From Xanthostigma xanthostigma (lineage: Eukaryota > Arthropoda > Insecta > Raphidioptera > Raphidiidae): a stretch of 64,000 bases of DNA. A program made the position numbers and the translations under genes. The DNA lies in NCBI GenBank assembly GCA_963575645.1, contig OY754470.1:30858501-30922500 (forward strand). The letters run 5' to 3'. The notes under the pieces are model-generated. The model did not search any database, was not told the origin of the DNA, and saw nothing but the letters and a program-made list of their open reading frames with translations. Below, piece by piece: positions 10,550-20,509 of the stretch. Numbering within the stretch: position 1 is the stretch's first letter; every line of letters begins with the position of its first letter.

Positions 10550-11921
10550 ATGGACATACAAAAGAGGTAAACGCAACAATAATTTATAGAACTGTTTTAT
10601 ATTTTAACCTAAACGATTAATATTTAACATTTAACAAATTATTTTCAAATACCTTTTAAAGTATATTAATTTGATCGCCTGGCTTGTTTTCGGTCAATAA
10701 CCGAATTTTAAACCATAGCTAATTTATTATTTTGTTTTATATAGCCATATTCGAACTGTAAAAGAAATTAATCATATGATTTCAAATGCTAAAATTAGTG
10801 AATCGGAACTAACTTCAACAACGCAGGCAGTTTTCCATACAGAAAACGATGGAGAATTTGAAAATTTTAGATTTTTGGAATTAGATGATTTTTTACAAAA
10901 ACAAATACTTGATGGGAAAACGTTCATATTTAAAGGAGAAGATGAAGAAAGTTTAGTTTTATGTACAAATGAGTGTACATTCAGTGTAAGAGAAGCGGAA
11001 ACATCAAATAGCTTTCTTTTAATGAATGATTTAGAATGGTTTGAAGATTTAGATGGTGTTCAAAATGAATGTAGAATAATTAAAAATAAATATGTAGCTG
11101 GAATTTTTAACTCATATTTGGAGACAAAAGAATGCTGCCCACGTATAAAAAAATTAGTAGATCTCTTAGAAGAAACCAAATATACTGGTCCAGAAAATGA
11201 GGAGAATATTAATACGAGTAAATTATTAACATTTAATCAGATATTAATGAAAATCCAAGCAAGTGAATATGAAATTAAAAAAGCTTTGTTAAACTTAAAA
11301 GCGCTGGAAATAAATGGTTTTATAAGAATTCTGGATTTTGAATACCATTTTCGTGCTATACATTATATGCTGAGATTGATTGACGAAAATTCATGGAGTT
11401 TAGATGAAATCGATAGAAAAGAAACAGTTAATTGTTTAAAAGAATTAATTCCAGTTAATATTTTAGAACAGCTGTTTGATTTACATACAGAAAAAAGTTT
11501 CGTAAAAGAAGGCCAGCAATTGTATAGATATAATGAAACGTCTGTTTGCAGATTAATAGCCGAATCAATATTAAATGTATCTGGAAGATTTAAATTAAAT
11601 GAATTTTTGGAAACTTGGAAAGGCTCTGTGCCAGACGGTATGAGTGTAAATGAAGATATGCTTCAGGGAATTGCCCTCATTGACAGAGATTCAACGCCAA
11701 GTGTTATTTGGCACTTCCGTGAAGAACATTTACCAGAACTAATAACGGATAGATTTGAAATTTTATTTCAAATGAAGAAAAAATGGACCAAAGAAGAAAT
11801 TATACCATATATAGAGCGTTTAGCAACAAAAAAAATTGATGTTAATACACTTCTAACAAAATATTCTAGGTCGGCAACAGTAAATGGCTTTAAATATTAT
11901 TTCCCAAAACATGGAAAGTGA
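10550..11921 (+). CDS. DSCC1: Sister chromatid cohesion protein DCC1
   Basis: Two exons, 10550-10566 (17 nt: MDIQK plus two bases) and 10745-11921, joined by a GT-AG intron, give 397 residues against 393 in human. The small first exon restores the N-terminal run RTVKEINHMISNAKI. Starting at the internal Met at 10776 would lose it. The protein matches DCC1 along its length: FRFLELDDFL near the start, the LVDLLEETKYTGPENEEN block, KIQASEYEIKKALLNLKALE in the middle, and KKWTKEEIIPYIERL with LLTKYSRSATVNG at the end. DCC1, with CTF18 and CTF8, forms the alternative clamp loader that loads and unloads PCNA and supports sister chromatid cohesion in S phase; its C-terminal winged helices contact DNA and polymerase epsilon. 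It stands head-to-head with RpLP0. Confidence 0.97.
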
Positions 11922-12144
11922 ATTGTTCGTTCACATCAAATTAATTTTGTAATTTAGCTGTAGTCTAGGCGAATTATAGATACAAAAATGGGAAAGGGGG
12001 GTAAAGCAATGAAACGGAATTTTGCAAAAAAATGTTGAGGGGAGCCCTCACACTAATATACTGAGAATCTCACTCTTTGTTCTTATTTTTTTTTTTTCAA
12101 AATTACTCCCAAAAATGTGTTTTTGCGAAAATACAAAAAAATAG

Positions 12145-12220
12145 TTATTGGCGTAACTAGTAGTCTAAGTCATTCATCGCGCTGACAGGTCATGACTTAG
12201 CCTACAAGTTACGCCCATAA
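12145..12220. repeat. Short hairpin, 28 bp arms
   Basis: TTATTGGCGTAACTAGTAG (left) pairs with its near reverse complement in CTACAAGTTACGCCCATAA (right), around a 20 bp loop. It is probably a tiny palindromic mobile-element remnant. Confidence 0.6.
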
Positions 12221-12772
12221 TTTTATTCAACAATTGCGCGTTATTCATGTTTTATTTATTGTTATTAATGAGATGTTGTAAATATCTATTTATTTCTTTA
12301 TAAAAAAAACTGTCAATACTAACAGCACCAAACAGCACGATTCAATGTTTTGGTTTGAGGTTAGCCGGTTATGAATAAACTCCATGTCGAAAACATCCGG
12401 CCTCTCAATTTTAGCCTCAATGGGTAACAACGGAGTTGTTTTTACCTACTATTTCGTTACGACTCAGAAAATAGTTACGTTTATTTTCATTACTCCACAA
12501 TGGCCGAGCTAGTAGGAATTTTCATTGAGTTATGACAAGTAATTGTCACCAGTCGGTAAATGGCTATTTAGGGTTCGGTTTTTAGGCATGATAAAACATG
12601 AGTAGCGCGCATGAGTTGAATAAAAAAAATTTTTAAATTCTTCCATGGTTATATCACTAAAAATTCAGTTTTTACACAATTTCGTGTAGGTGGAAAAGAA
12701 TGACTAGAAAAAGGGTCCGAAAATGCAGCTCTTTCATCGCTGTGGAAACCATTGCTTGAAAGTTTCAAATTT

Positions 12773-13073
12773 TTAGTATGTCGAGCACACGAAGTCATAA
12801 CCAGGAGACCTGAAGAATCAGCTCGAGCGTAGTGGTGGACTCATATGGCGTCAGCTACTGGATAACGCACACACGTTCATGGCTTACATGTGTGTAGTGT
12901 CTGTGAAGTTAAACAACTTTGGTAACTATGGCAAAAACAGGTGGAAAGAACCAAAGTTTTCCCAGGTAGTGATAACAGCGCCATCTCGCGTGCGCCAGAA
13001 AACGTCCATCTCGAAACACAGTAAGCATAGGAAGCTAGGTCTCCTGATTAAAGACTTCGTGGTCGAGTACTAC
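12773..13073. repeat. Inverted-repeat element, about 300 bp
   Basis: The arm near 12782-12811 (ACGAAGTCATAACCAGGAGA) is matched in reverse by AGGTCTCCTGATTAAAGAC at 13037-13055 and the following bases. The interior has no coding signal. It is probably a MITE. Confidence 0.5.
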
Positions 13074-13472
13074 CCTCAGCAATTTTCCAGTTTCCTTTGT
13101 TACCTTTATTTTTTCTCTAATTTTTCTTCATTGAGGCTTAGTTGTGTAGTGCTTGTCTGGGCTATGATCTTATATTTTTACAGTTGTATAAATATACACT
13201 AGTGTAGTCACATTCTGAATATTTAATTGTAGTTTATTACCTATGACGTAATAAACTATATTATCGACGAATTGTGACGTGGTAAAAAGAGTTTCAGCGA
13301 GTTATGACACGAGTCATAATATCATTACGTCCGAGATATACAGTGCATTTTTTGCACTACCCATTATAAAGTAATCGCTTTTCTCTTTATTTTCAAAAGT
13401 TTTGTCATTTAATTCGTGTGGCAAACTTTACTGATATTTTACGTTATAGGTAGTTTATGAAAATTACCAATT

Positions 13473-13608
13473 AGCTGTCCAAGCTTTGAGAACGGTACAG
13501 AACCGTCATCGTCTTGCTCAGTAGCTAAAACGAAACTGTACAGGTTTTTGAGCTACTGCGGTAGACTGACGGTTCTGTTACCGTTCTCAGAGAACTTGGA
13601 ACAGAGCT
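13473..13608. mobile_element. Palindromic mini-element, hairpin family H, copy 1
   Basis: The whole 136 bp folds as one hairpin, with arms containing GAGAACGGTA-CAGAACCGTC and GACGGTTCTGTTACCGTTCT. The central loop region contains CGAAACTGTACAGG and TTTTTGAGCTACTGCG. The element at 59777-59922 has the same ends (AGCT..GTTCCAA), the same GAACGGTAA block and the same central GAGCTACTGCG, so both are copies of one family. Confidence 0.75.
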
Positions 13609-13827
13609 TTTATTTTCAGCACTTTTGACAGTTCGTTTATATAGCAAACTTCCACGTTTATGGCCTATGGGTAATTAATAAAAAATGCTATGGATTGATT
13701 CGTATATTAATACTTTGGTTGTAGTTTACGCACTGGTGTAAAATAGGTAATTTTACGATCGCTATAAAGTAAAAACCACTAAATAACTTTGTTACTTACT
13801 ATTATGTAATATGTTGTGATACAGATT

Positions 13828-13945
13828 TTCTTTTATCTCATATAGGTATAAATATATGGGTATATAAATAGTATATGATTTATCTATACCATATACATAT
13901 TATTATGATGTATACTAATATTATACCTATAAAGAGATAAGGTTT
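13828..13945. repeat. AT-rich inverted repeat
   Basis: TTATCTCATATAGGTATAA faces TTATACCTATAAAGAGATAA across about 75 bp of TATA-rich sequence. No coding content. Confidence 0.5.
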
Positions 13946-14039
13946 GTAAATTTGGATGCAGGAGGACAGGAGGTAATCTCCAAAACTGCTCATACAATAT
14001 CAAACATTTTTTTAATGAATGGATCTTCAAGATGGAATA

Positions 14040-14165
14040 GGCTATATATTATCGCGTTAAAATAAATGTTTTTTTTCGTGACACCAATTTTGCAACGTAA
14101 ATCGACGAAAAAACGGTGGCAATCTACAAATTCGGGTGAAGTCGGATCGGGCTGCTAGTCTTATA
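14040..14165 (-). mobile_element. Truncated retroposon tail (RTE/SINE-like)
   Basis: On the minus strand it reads AGCAGCCCGATCCGACTTC, then ACCCGAATTTGTAG, then GTTGCAAAATTGGTGTC. The same string of blocks occurs in plus orientation at 25031-25130. The CCCG-CTTC-CCCG box is typical of short, 5'-truncated insect retroposons. Confidence 0.6.
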
Positions 14166-14571
14166 TAAATTTTGTTTCTATTAGATAAATGCAAAAGTCT
14201 GTATTACAACAAAATAGTTACTAAGTTATAGATTTGATTTTTACTACGTGCACGAAAAGTATGTGTTTTATTGAAGATAGAGCAAAAATAATATATTTTA
14301 AAGAAGTTCTCTATTTTTCGGTTTTAAATTATCTAATCCACATACCTATATCCAATATATTCAAATTATACAGATCCAAAAAAAAAACTTTAATGGCAGA
14401 GAGCCAATAATAAAACGGCAGAATGAGACCGTGTTTATTGCCTTTTTCCTGTTTAGATGTGCAGTAGTATATTAGGACTCCATATTAAAACAATAGAGTC
14501 TGAACCCTGATGCTTTTCCTGATTCGCCTAGACTAGTTTTACAACCATATACTATACAATTAATACTGTTA

Positions 14572-15027
14572 AGGCCGCTGCACACAAGGTCAGAAACGTT
14601 GCTAGATTTGTCTACTAGTTTTCTAGCGCTGATTTTCTTGATTGCTGTTATGTGCTCGCTTCACACGAGACGTCTTTTCAAGCTAGTTTTGTGAATAAAT
14701 CTGGTGCGCACGCAGTGACAGTTCAAATATAAACACAGAGCAAAACGTGTCTGTTATCTGACTTTGAGCAGAATGACGCCATGTAGGTTTGTGGGCGTTT
14801 GTTCAAGTCGCCCACGTGACAAGATACTGCTTCCTGATTGGTTCTTGCTCATACCTAACAGCGGAGCTAGCAAGGAAAATAGCTCCTGTTCTAATTTTAA
14901 AACCTATCTTGTGAGCTAGCAGGCAAGCCCGCAGTGACGGCATTTCTAGCTTCATACCCAGCCTACCCGTCAGTGGATCTCCAATAAGTGTTTCTAGCAG
15001 CGTTTCTAGTCTTGTGTACAGCGGCCT
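14572..15027. mobile_element. PIF/Harbinger-like MITE, family P, copy 1
   Basis: Terminal inverted repeats AGGCCGCTGCACACAAG and CTTGTGTACAGCGGCCT enclose 456 bp, and the element is flanked by TTA on both sides (14569-14571 and 15028-15030). A 3 bp TWA duplication is characteristic of PIF/Harbinger. The interior includes GTGGGCGTTTG and TCGCCCACGTGACAAGAT, shared with the copy at 32511-32962. No transposase is present. Confidence 0.85.
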
Positions 15028-15165
15028 TTAGATACAAATTCTTGAAAATGGTAAATATCGTTAAATCAATGCAAACATGTTTTTTTAAATGCTTGATATT
15101 GAAAAATTATTGCCATAGAATACAAATGACCAACCAGTATTTTTCGGACTTTTATTTATAAGAAA

Positions 15166-15320
15166 CTAGCGATATATCTAATTCTGCAAAATGTAATTCG
15201 TTTGCGGCCCGGCGTCTGAACTAATAGCTTTGAGCGAATATAACAGATGTCGCTACTTGGTACTAAAACAATTTTTTTGTTTGCTTCTATATTTATAGGC
15301 GCTCTCTATCGCACCCGCGG
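15166..15320 (+). mobile_element. Truncated retroposon fragment
   Basis: Blocks GCGTCTGAACTAATAGCTTT and GAGCGA--ATAACAGATGTCGC also appear at 25340-25395 with few changes, next to other retroposon tails. It is a short dead fragment. Confidence 0.5.
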
Positions 15321-15606
15321 GCTAGCATATGTACTTCTGCCTTACAAACATTTTTATCGCCTGTCATAATATAAACTATCATATTATGGGATGAATTATC
15401 GGCCATGATTTTAAAAAACACGTTTGAAATTCAATAGTCAATCACATATTTGTTTTGAATTATCGATTAAAACTTTAAATTTTCAGGATTATAAAAAAGT
15501 TTCATAATGTCAGATTTCGTTTAAATATACTGAACGAGACCATTGTTAACAGGTTTTTTTGAGAAAAGGAAGATAAATAAATATTTTTATTATTAAAATG
15601 CTTACT

Positions 15607-15778
15607 TTTTTGACGTGATAACGTCTTATAAATTGATGAAACACCAATCTTATAAATTGATAAAACACCGGCTGCATGTACGAAAAAGTGTCACGTTCCG
15701 AAATCTGTCCCGTTCCGAAATCTGTACCGTTCCAAAATCTGTCCCGTTCCGCCTGACTTAAATATGATATTCGAGCGG
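15607..15778 (-). mobile_element. Family A element, copy 2, truncated
   Basis: It starts with TTTTTGACGTGATAACGTC in the same orientation as the copy at 17277 and runs to TATGATATTCGAGCGG, where the tandem array takes over. It contains an internal triplication of CCGTTCCGAAATCTGT. Confidence 0.75.
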
Positions 15779-17260
15779 CAGATATCATCAACCGATTGAG
15801 ATGAAAATTTGTATACACGTTTAGTTTGAATGACAATGCATGGTTAGCTGTATGACGTCACTCTAAATCAAATATGGCGGACTTCTAAAGATGGCGGAAA
15901 TGCCTTCGGTAATTTTGAAGCAGATATCATCAACCGATTGAGATGAAAATTTGTATACAGGTTTAATTTGAATGACAATGCATGGTTAGCTGTGTGACGT
16001 CACTCTAAACCAAATATGGCGGACTTCTAAAGATGGCGGACTAATTTTATTATGCTTTCCTACAATATGGGTATCAAATGAAAGGGCTTGCTGAGAATAA
16101 CTCGAATATTAAAGTGACGACACTCTAAATCCAATATGGCGGACTTCTAAAGATGGCGGACTAATTTTATTATGCTTTCCTACAATATGGATATCAAATG
16201 AAAGGGCTTGCTGAGAATAACTCGAAAAATATAGTGACGTCACTCTAAATCCAATATGGCGGACTTCTAAAGATGGCGGACTAATTTTATTATGCTTTCC
16301 TACAATATGGGTATCAAATGAAAGGGCTTGCTGAGAATAACTCGAAAAATAAAGTGACGTCACTCTAAATCCAATATGGCGGACTTTTAAAGATGGCGGA
16401 CTAATTTTATTATGCTTTCCTACAATATGGGTATCAAATGAAAGGGCTTGCTGAGAATAACTCGAAAAATAAAGTGAGGTCACTCTAAATCTAATATGGC
16501 GGACTTCTAAAGATGGCGGACTAATTTTATTATGCTTTCTTACAATATGGGTATCAAATGAAAGGGCTTGCTGAGAATAACTCGAAAAATATAGTGACGT
16601 CACTCTAATTCCAATATGGCGGACTTCTAAAGATGGCGGACTAATTTAATATGCTTTCCTACAATATGGGTATCAAATGAAAGGTCTTGCTGAGAATAAC
16701 TCGAAAAATAAAGTGATGTCACTCTAAATCCAATATGGCGGACTTCTATAGATGGCGGACTAATTTTATTATGCTTTGCTACAATATGGGTATCAAATGA
16801 AAGGGCTTGCTGAGAATAACTCGAAAAATAAAGTGACGTCACTCTAAATCCAATATGGCGGACTTCTAAAGATGGCGGACTAATTTTATTGTGCTTTCCT
16901 ATAATATGGGTATCAAATGAAAGGGCTTGCTGAGAATAACTCGAAAAATAAAGTGACGACACTCTAAATCCAATATGGCGGACTTCTAAAGATGGCGGAC
17001 TAATTTTATTATGCTTTCCTACAATATGGGTATCAAATGAAAGGGCTTGCTGAGAATAACTCGAAAAATAAAGTGACGTCACTCTTAATCCAATATGGCG
17101 GACTTCTAAAGATGGCGGACTAATTTTATTATGCTTTCCTACAATATGGGTATCAAATGAAAGGGTTTGCTGAGAATAACTCGAAAAATAAAGTGACTAG
17201 TTTAAATCCAATATGGCGGACTTCTAAAGATGGCGGATTAAGTTTTTGACGTCAAGAGGG
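15779..17260. repeat. Satellite-like tandem array, 120 bp unit, about 10 copies
   Basis: Two longer 5' units with CAGATATCATCAACCGATTG (15779 and about 15920) are followed by about ten copies of a 120 bp unit. The unit contains AAGATGGCGGACTAATTTTA, then ACAATATGGGTATCAAATGA, then TTGCTGAGAATAACTCGAAA, with joins near 16018, 16138, 16258, 16378, 16498, 16618, 16737, 16857, 16977, 17097 and 17215. Units differ by only a few bases, so the array is young or homogenised. As 120 is divisible by three, it stays open on the minus strand as 40-residue repeats, which I do not regard as a gene. Confidence 0.92.
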
Positions 17261-17276
17261 GTTTATAAAAAAAAAA

Positions 17277-17474
17277 GTTTTTGACGTGATAACGTCTTAT
17301 AAATTGATGAAACACCAGCTGCACGCACGAAAAAGTGTAACGTTCCGTAACATTCCACCTGACCCTGTGCGTGCAAGCGAAAGCGCAGTAATGTATTATT
17401 AAATATGATATTCGAGCGGAATACGTTATCACGTAAAACTATCGTCCGTAAACCAACTTTACAGACAACCAATT
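17277..17474 (-). mobile_element. Family A element, copy 3, complete
   Basis: It runs from TTTTTGACGTGATAACGTC to TTACAGACAACC, with both ACGTGATAACGT/ACGTTATCACGT motifs. It is in the same orientation as the truncated copy before the array, so the array is bracketed by two direct copies. Confidence 0.8.
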
Positions 17475-18065
17475 TTTTACTTATTATTATTATCCTACTG
17501 AGAAGTCCTAATCCACGACCTACCCAACGACTTTCCCAGTTTAAAGGGCAGTTATTGTAATGGATTCAAAATTAGAAATGAAAATTTTCAGCATATTTTT
17601 GTATTTCAAGTTCACTACATTGTTTTCACACTATTTTTGAAAAGAACTAAGAAGTGTGTTTGTGTGCAGTGGATGTCCACCGTTCATAAATGCGTGGTCA
17701 TTTCTTTCTGACAAAATATCGCGAAAAAAAATATCGAAAAGTAATATGGTCTGCAAATAATTTGTATTTTACACGGAAACTCATTAATAAATATTGACAT
17801 CGACTGCGTTAAGATGTTAATAATTGAGTACATTACCGTCAATGTGATCAGAAAGAAATATCAAAATCGGTCCAGCCGTTTTTAATCATTAGTTAATCAT
17901 ATTAATTAAATACATTTTCATTATGATATATTAATGAAAGTAAATTAGTATTTTTGAGGTGAAAACTACTTTAAAAACGGGAGTAACCCGTTTCCCTATG
18001 TACGAAATTTGTGTCACGAAATTGTACTAGCAGTAAGCCTATAATATAACAATAGTTCTCTGCAA
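17475..18065. other. Intergenic, no gene seen
   Basis: There is a possible retroposon scrap near 17866 (AAATCGGTCCAGCCGTTTTT). Nothing else is recognised. Confidence 0.4.
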
Positions 18066-18315
18066 GCATCCGTAGCTCAGTGGTAGAATGCTGGAAAAGA
18101 TTCATAATTAATTTAAACTCATAGCTTCACGTTCAGATTAACTTGTACAGACGAAATATCTGAACGTAAAAACTATGAGTTAAATGATAAAATTTAATTA
18201 CGAATCTTTTTTCTTACCCTTACTTTTTTCCACTTGTCCATTGGATTTCTTATCTTTTTTTCCACTTATGAATTGGACTTCTTATCTTTTCTCCACTTGT
18301 CCATTTTGCTTCTCT
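18066..18315. repeat. tRNA-like scrap, 110 bp hairpin and short tandem repeat
   Basis: GTAGCTCAGTGGTAGAATGC (18070-18089) looks like the 5' third of a tRNA with a good A box, but no anticodon arm or B box follows. Instead a hairpin begins (18098-18207; CACGTTCAGAT / ATCTGAACGT inside longer arms). It is followed by about three copies of a 37 bp unit containing CCACTTGTCCATT (18230-18315). This looks like a layered insertion site and not a tRNA gene. Confidence 0.55.
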
Positions 18316-18546
18316 CCTCATAGAAGTTTCACTTCAGTAATGCGTTCTCGTAACACATTTTTAATTTTTTTAAATAATTAGTAAGTGTTTACTTTTTTAT
18401 GTAATGTTATTACCATAGATTTTATCAGCAGATAAATTGAGCAGTTCATTTGATTTGTTGTTATGCAATAAAAATACAATTTTCGTAAGCAATAAAAAAA
18501 AGAAACAACAAATTATGATAGAAATTCTGGTTCAGTAAAATTAAAA

Positions 18547-19356
18547 ATGTCTTTTAAAAAATTTATAAATAAATACCCCATATTATTTCAATGTATTGGA
18601 ACAGGTACGTTAATGGGTACTGGAGATATATTAGCTCAAGCTGTTGTAGAAAAACGCAGCTTGAAAAATTACGACCCAATGAGAACCTTACGTTTTTTCG
18701 GAATAGGGTTCGTTTTGGTTGTGAGTATAATTTTTGTTATACATTTTTCTCTTCATGTTTCAATGTAACTAAAATTTATTACTTTATATTATTGTAAGAA
18801 AAAAAACGTTAAATATTATTTTGCTACTGGTGAGAATCTAGAATAATACAAATTGGGTATTTGTCAGTTAACCTATTAAAACTACGCCTGCGCAGATGAA
18901 TGTTGTTTATTTAACTTTTCAAAACAATATATTCAAATCGCACAGTAAAAAACATTGTAATATGTATTACATTAATTTATAAACATCATTATATTAATTT
19001 ACTTTTTATGCTAGGGACCAGCAGTTGCTCGTTGGTACAAATTTATGAATGATTTTATTGGAAGCAAAGGAACAGACGTTGCAATTAAAAAAGCACTAAT
19101 CGATCAAGTTGTTTTTGCACCAACATTTTTACCCATATTCATATTCACTCTGAATTTCTTAGAAGGGAAAACATTTCAAGATAGTACTGAAGAAGTGAAA
19201 AAAAATTTTGTAGATGTAATGCTCAGCAATTATAAAGTTTGGCCGTTTGTGCAATTTACAAATTTCTATTTTATGCCTATTCAATATCAAGTAATTTATG
19301 TTCAAACTGTTGCACTTTTTTGGAACACATATCTTTCGTGGAAACTTAATAATTAA
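18547..19356 (+). CDS. MPV17: MPV17-type mitochondrial inner membrane protein
   Basis: Two exons, 18547-18720 and 19015-19356, with GT-AG borders and a phase-0 junction (FVLV|GPAV), give 171 residues; human MPV17 has 176. Conserved features run from end to end: GTGTLMGTGDILAQ (residues about 18-32), GFVLVGPAVARWYK, the DQVVFAP loop, and the family signature WPFVQFTNFYFMPIQYQ followed by WNTYLSWK at the C terminus. Four hydrophobic segments are expected. MPV17 proteins sit in the mitochondrial inner membrane and help maintain mitochondrial DNA; a channel role has been proposed. The paralogues PXMP2 and MPV17L are alternatives, but length and C terminus fit MPV17 best. An AATAAA overlaps the stop codon. 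Confidence 0.93.
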
Positions 19357-19360
19357 TAAA
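19355..19360 (+). terminator. Poly(A) signal overlapping the MPV17 stop codon
   Basis: The stop TAA at 19354-19356 shares its last two bases with AATAAA at 19355-19360, followed by T-rich sequence. If used, the 3' UTR would be only some 15-30 nt. Confidence 0.45.
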
Positions 19361-19522
19361 GAATAACTAACAAGTAGTTTTTTTTTTTAAATTTGTATTT
19401 CCACTTATTATAGCAGAGAGATAATATGGCGACAGAAATGCTCAAGGAAAAACCTCTCTTCTCTATGGGGTACTCTCCATACACCCAGTGTTCCTTGACC
19501 ATTCTGTCAGCATCTCGCCATG

Positions 19523-19873
19523 AGGGGTGTGTTCCGAAATATAACCCACTATATTGGCCAGTGCTAATGACGTCATACATCGACGCCATACTGTTGATTC
19601 GTTCCGAAATATACTGGCCCGTGCGTTGACGCGTTATAATTTCTCTCATCCACAAAAATAACTGTTTACTTTGTTGAGCAAACATTATTGCAAATAACAA
19701 ATTAATTCCACAAAGTCTGATGCATACACGTCCGGTTAAATATTTATGCAGCGTCATATCTGTCTCACCAGCACAATATTATGGTGGCACACTAGTACAA
19801 TTATGGAGTCAGATTCGTAATGTCATTAGCACTGGCCAGTACCTATACTGGGTTATATTTTGGAACACACCTT
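19523..19873. mobile_element. MITE with long terminal inverted repeats (about 350 bp)
   Basis: GGTGTGTTCCGAAATATAAC at the left faces GGTTATATTTTGGAACACAC at the right. The arms extend about 45 bp through TGGCCAGTGCTAATGAC. A second internal GTTCCGAAATATACTGGCC block suggests partial duplication. The target-site duplication is unclear, so the superfamily is not assigned. Confidence 0.7.
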
Positions 19874-19910
19874 AGATTATTTAGATAAAATGGTAAGCAA
19901 CAAGTAGTTA

Positions 19911-20395
19911 GAACAAGTTTTTGTTTTTCTTCTACTTCTGTAGCTTACTAACTGTTGTGTAGTAAATTATTTGTTTTTGAAAAGGGAATTACGGCGATTT
20001 AGGCCTAGCTCACATGAAGAGCGTTCAACGCGCGTTGGCCAAACGCGCGTTTACAATTTCAATACAATTTATTGTATATGTCGCCGGGATATTGTAAAAT
20101 CAAGGATTTTGTAATTTCACTAGTGAAATTACAATATCACGATTGACAAAGATTCGTGATATTATAATTTCACTAAGTGAAATTATAATATCACGGGTTT
20201 GACAATATCCCGGCGACATATATATATATATTATGATAACGCGCGTTGGAACAAGTTTTTGTTTTTCTTCTACTTCTGTAGCTTACTAACTGCTGTGTTA
20301 GTAAATTTATTGTTTTTGAAAAGGGAATTACAGTGATTTAGGCCTAGCTCACATGAAGAGCGTTTACGCGCGTTGGCCAACGCCCGTTGAACGCC
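19911..20395. repeat. 145 bp direct repeats around a 140 bp palindrome
   Basis: The block AACAAGTTTTTGTTTTTCTT ... TTAGGCCTAGCTCACATGAA ... GCGCGTTGGCC occurs at 19911-20055 and again at 20249-20395. Between them, 20077-20224 is a palindrome with ends TGTCGCCGGGATATTGT / ACAATATCCCGGCGACA and smaller nested palindromes (TTTCACTAGTGAAA). The layout is that of a palindromic element inserted beside a duplicated segment. Confidence 0.75.
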
Positions 20396-20509
20396 TCTCA
20401 TATACCTAAAACTAGCCTAACCAAAAATTGTGTCCAAGATTTTTATTGTAGGTACTACTCTCAATAGTGGTATTATTGGTGATATTCAGCATAATAATAT
20501 GATTACCCC
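20396..20509. other. Short spacer
   Basis: Spacer between the direct repeats and the first long palindrome. Nothing recognised. Confidence 0.4.

Larger units (their letters stand above)
11922..13472. other. Downstream of DSCC1: intergenic with small inverted repeats
   Basis: Apart from the two inverted repeats listed separately, I see no exon or RNA gene. The 107-codon plus-strand frame at 12879-13202 lies partly in an inverted repeat and resembles no known protein. Confidence 0.45.

Noticed and set aside
10776-10778. Internal Met as DSCC1 start
   Set aside because: It would drop the RTVKEINHMI segment that a 17 nt upstream exon supplies in frame with good splice sites.
12879-13202. 107-codon plus-strand frame
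   Set aside because: It overlaps an inverted-repeat element, and its composition is that of random AT-rich translation.
16109-17082. Frames of 164 and 151 codons encoding 40-residue repeats
   Set aside because: They follow from a stop-free 120 bp tandem unit. The array shows no splice sites, signal or domain.
18066-18094. tRNA-Gly gene
   Set aside because: Only the 5' third resembles a tRNA; the anticodon and T arms are absent.
19353-19757. 134-codon minus-strand frame
   Set aside because: It runs from the MPV17 3' end into a MITE's inverted repeat, without similarity to a known protein.
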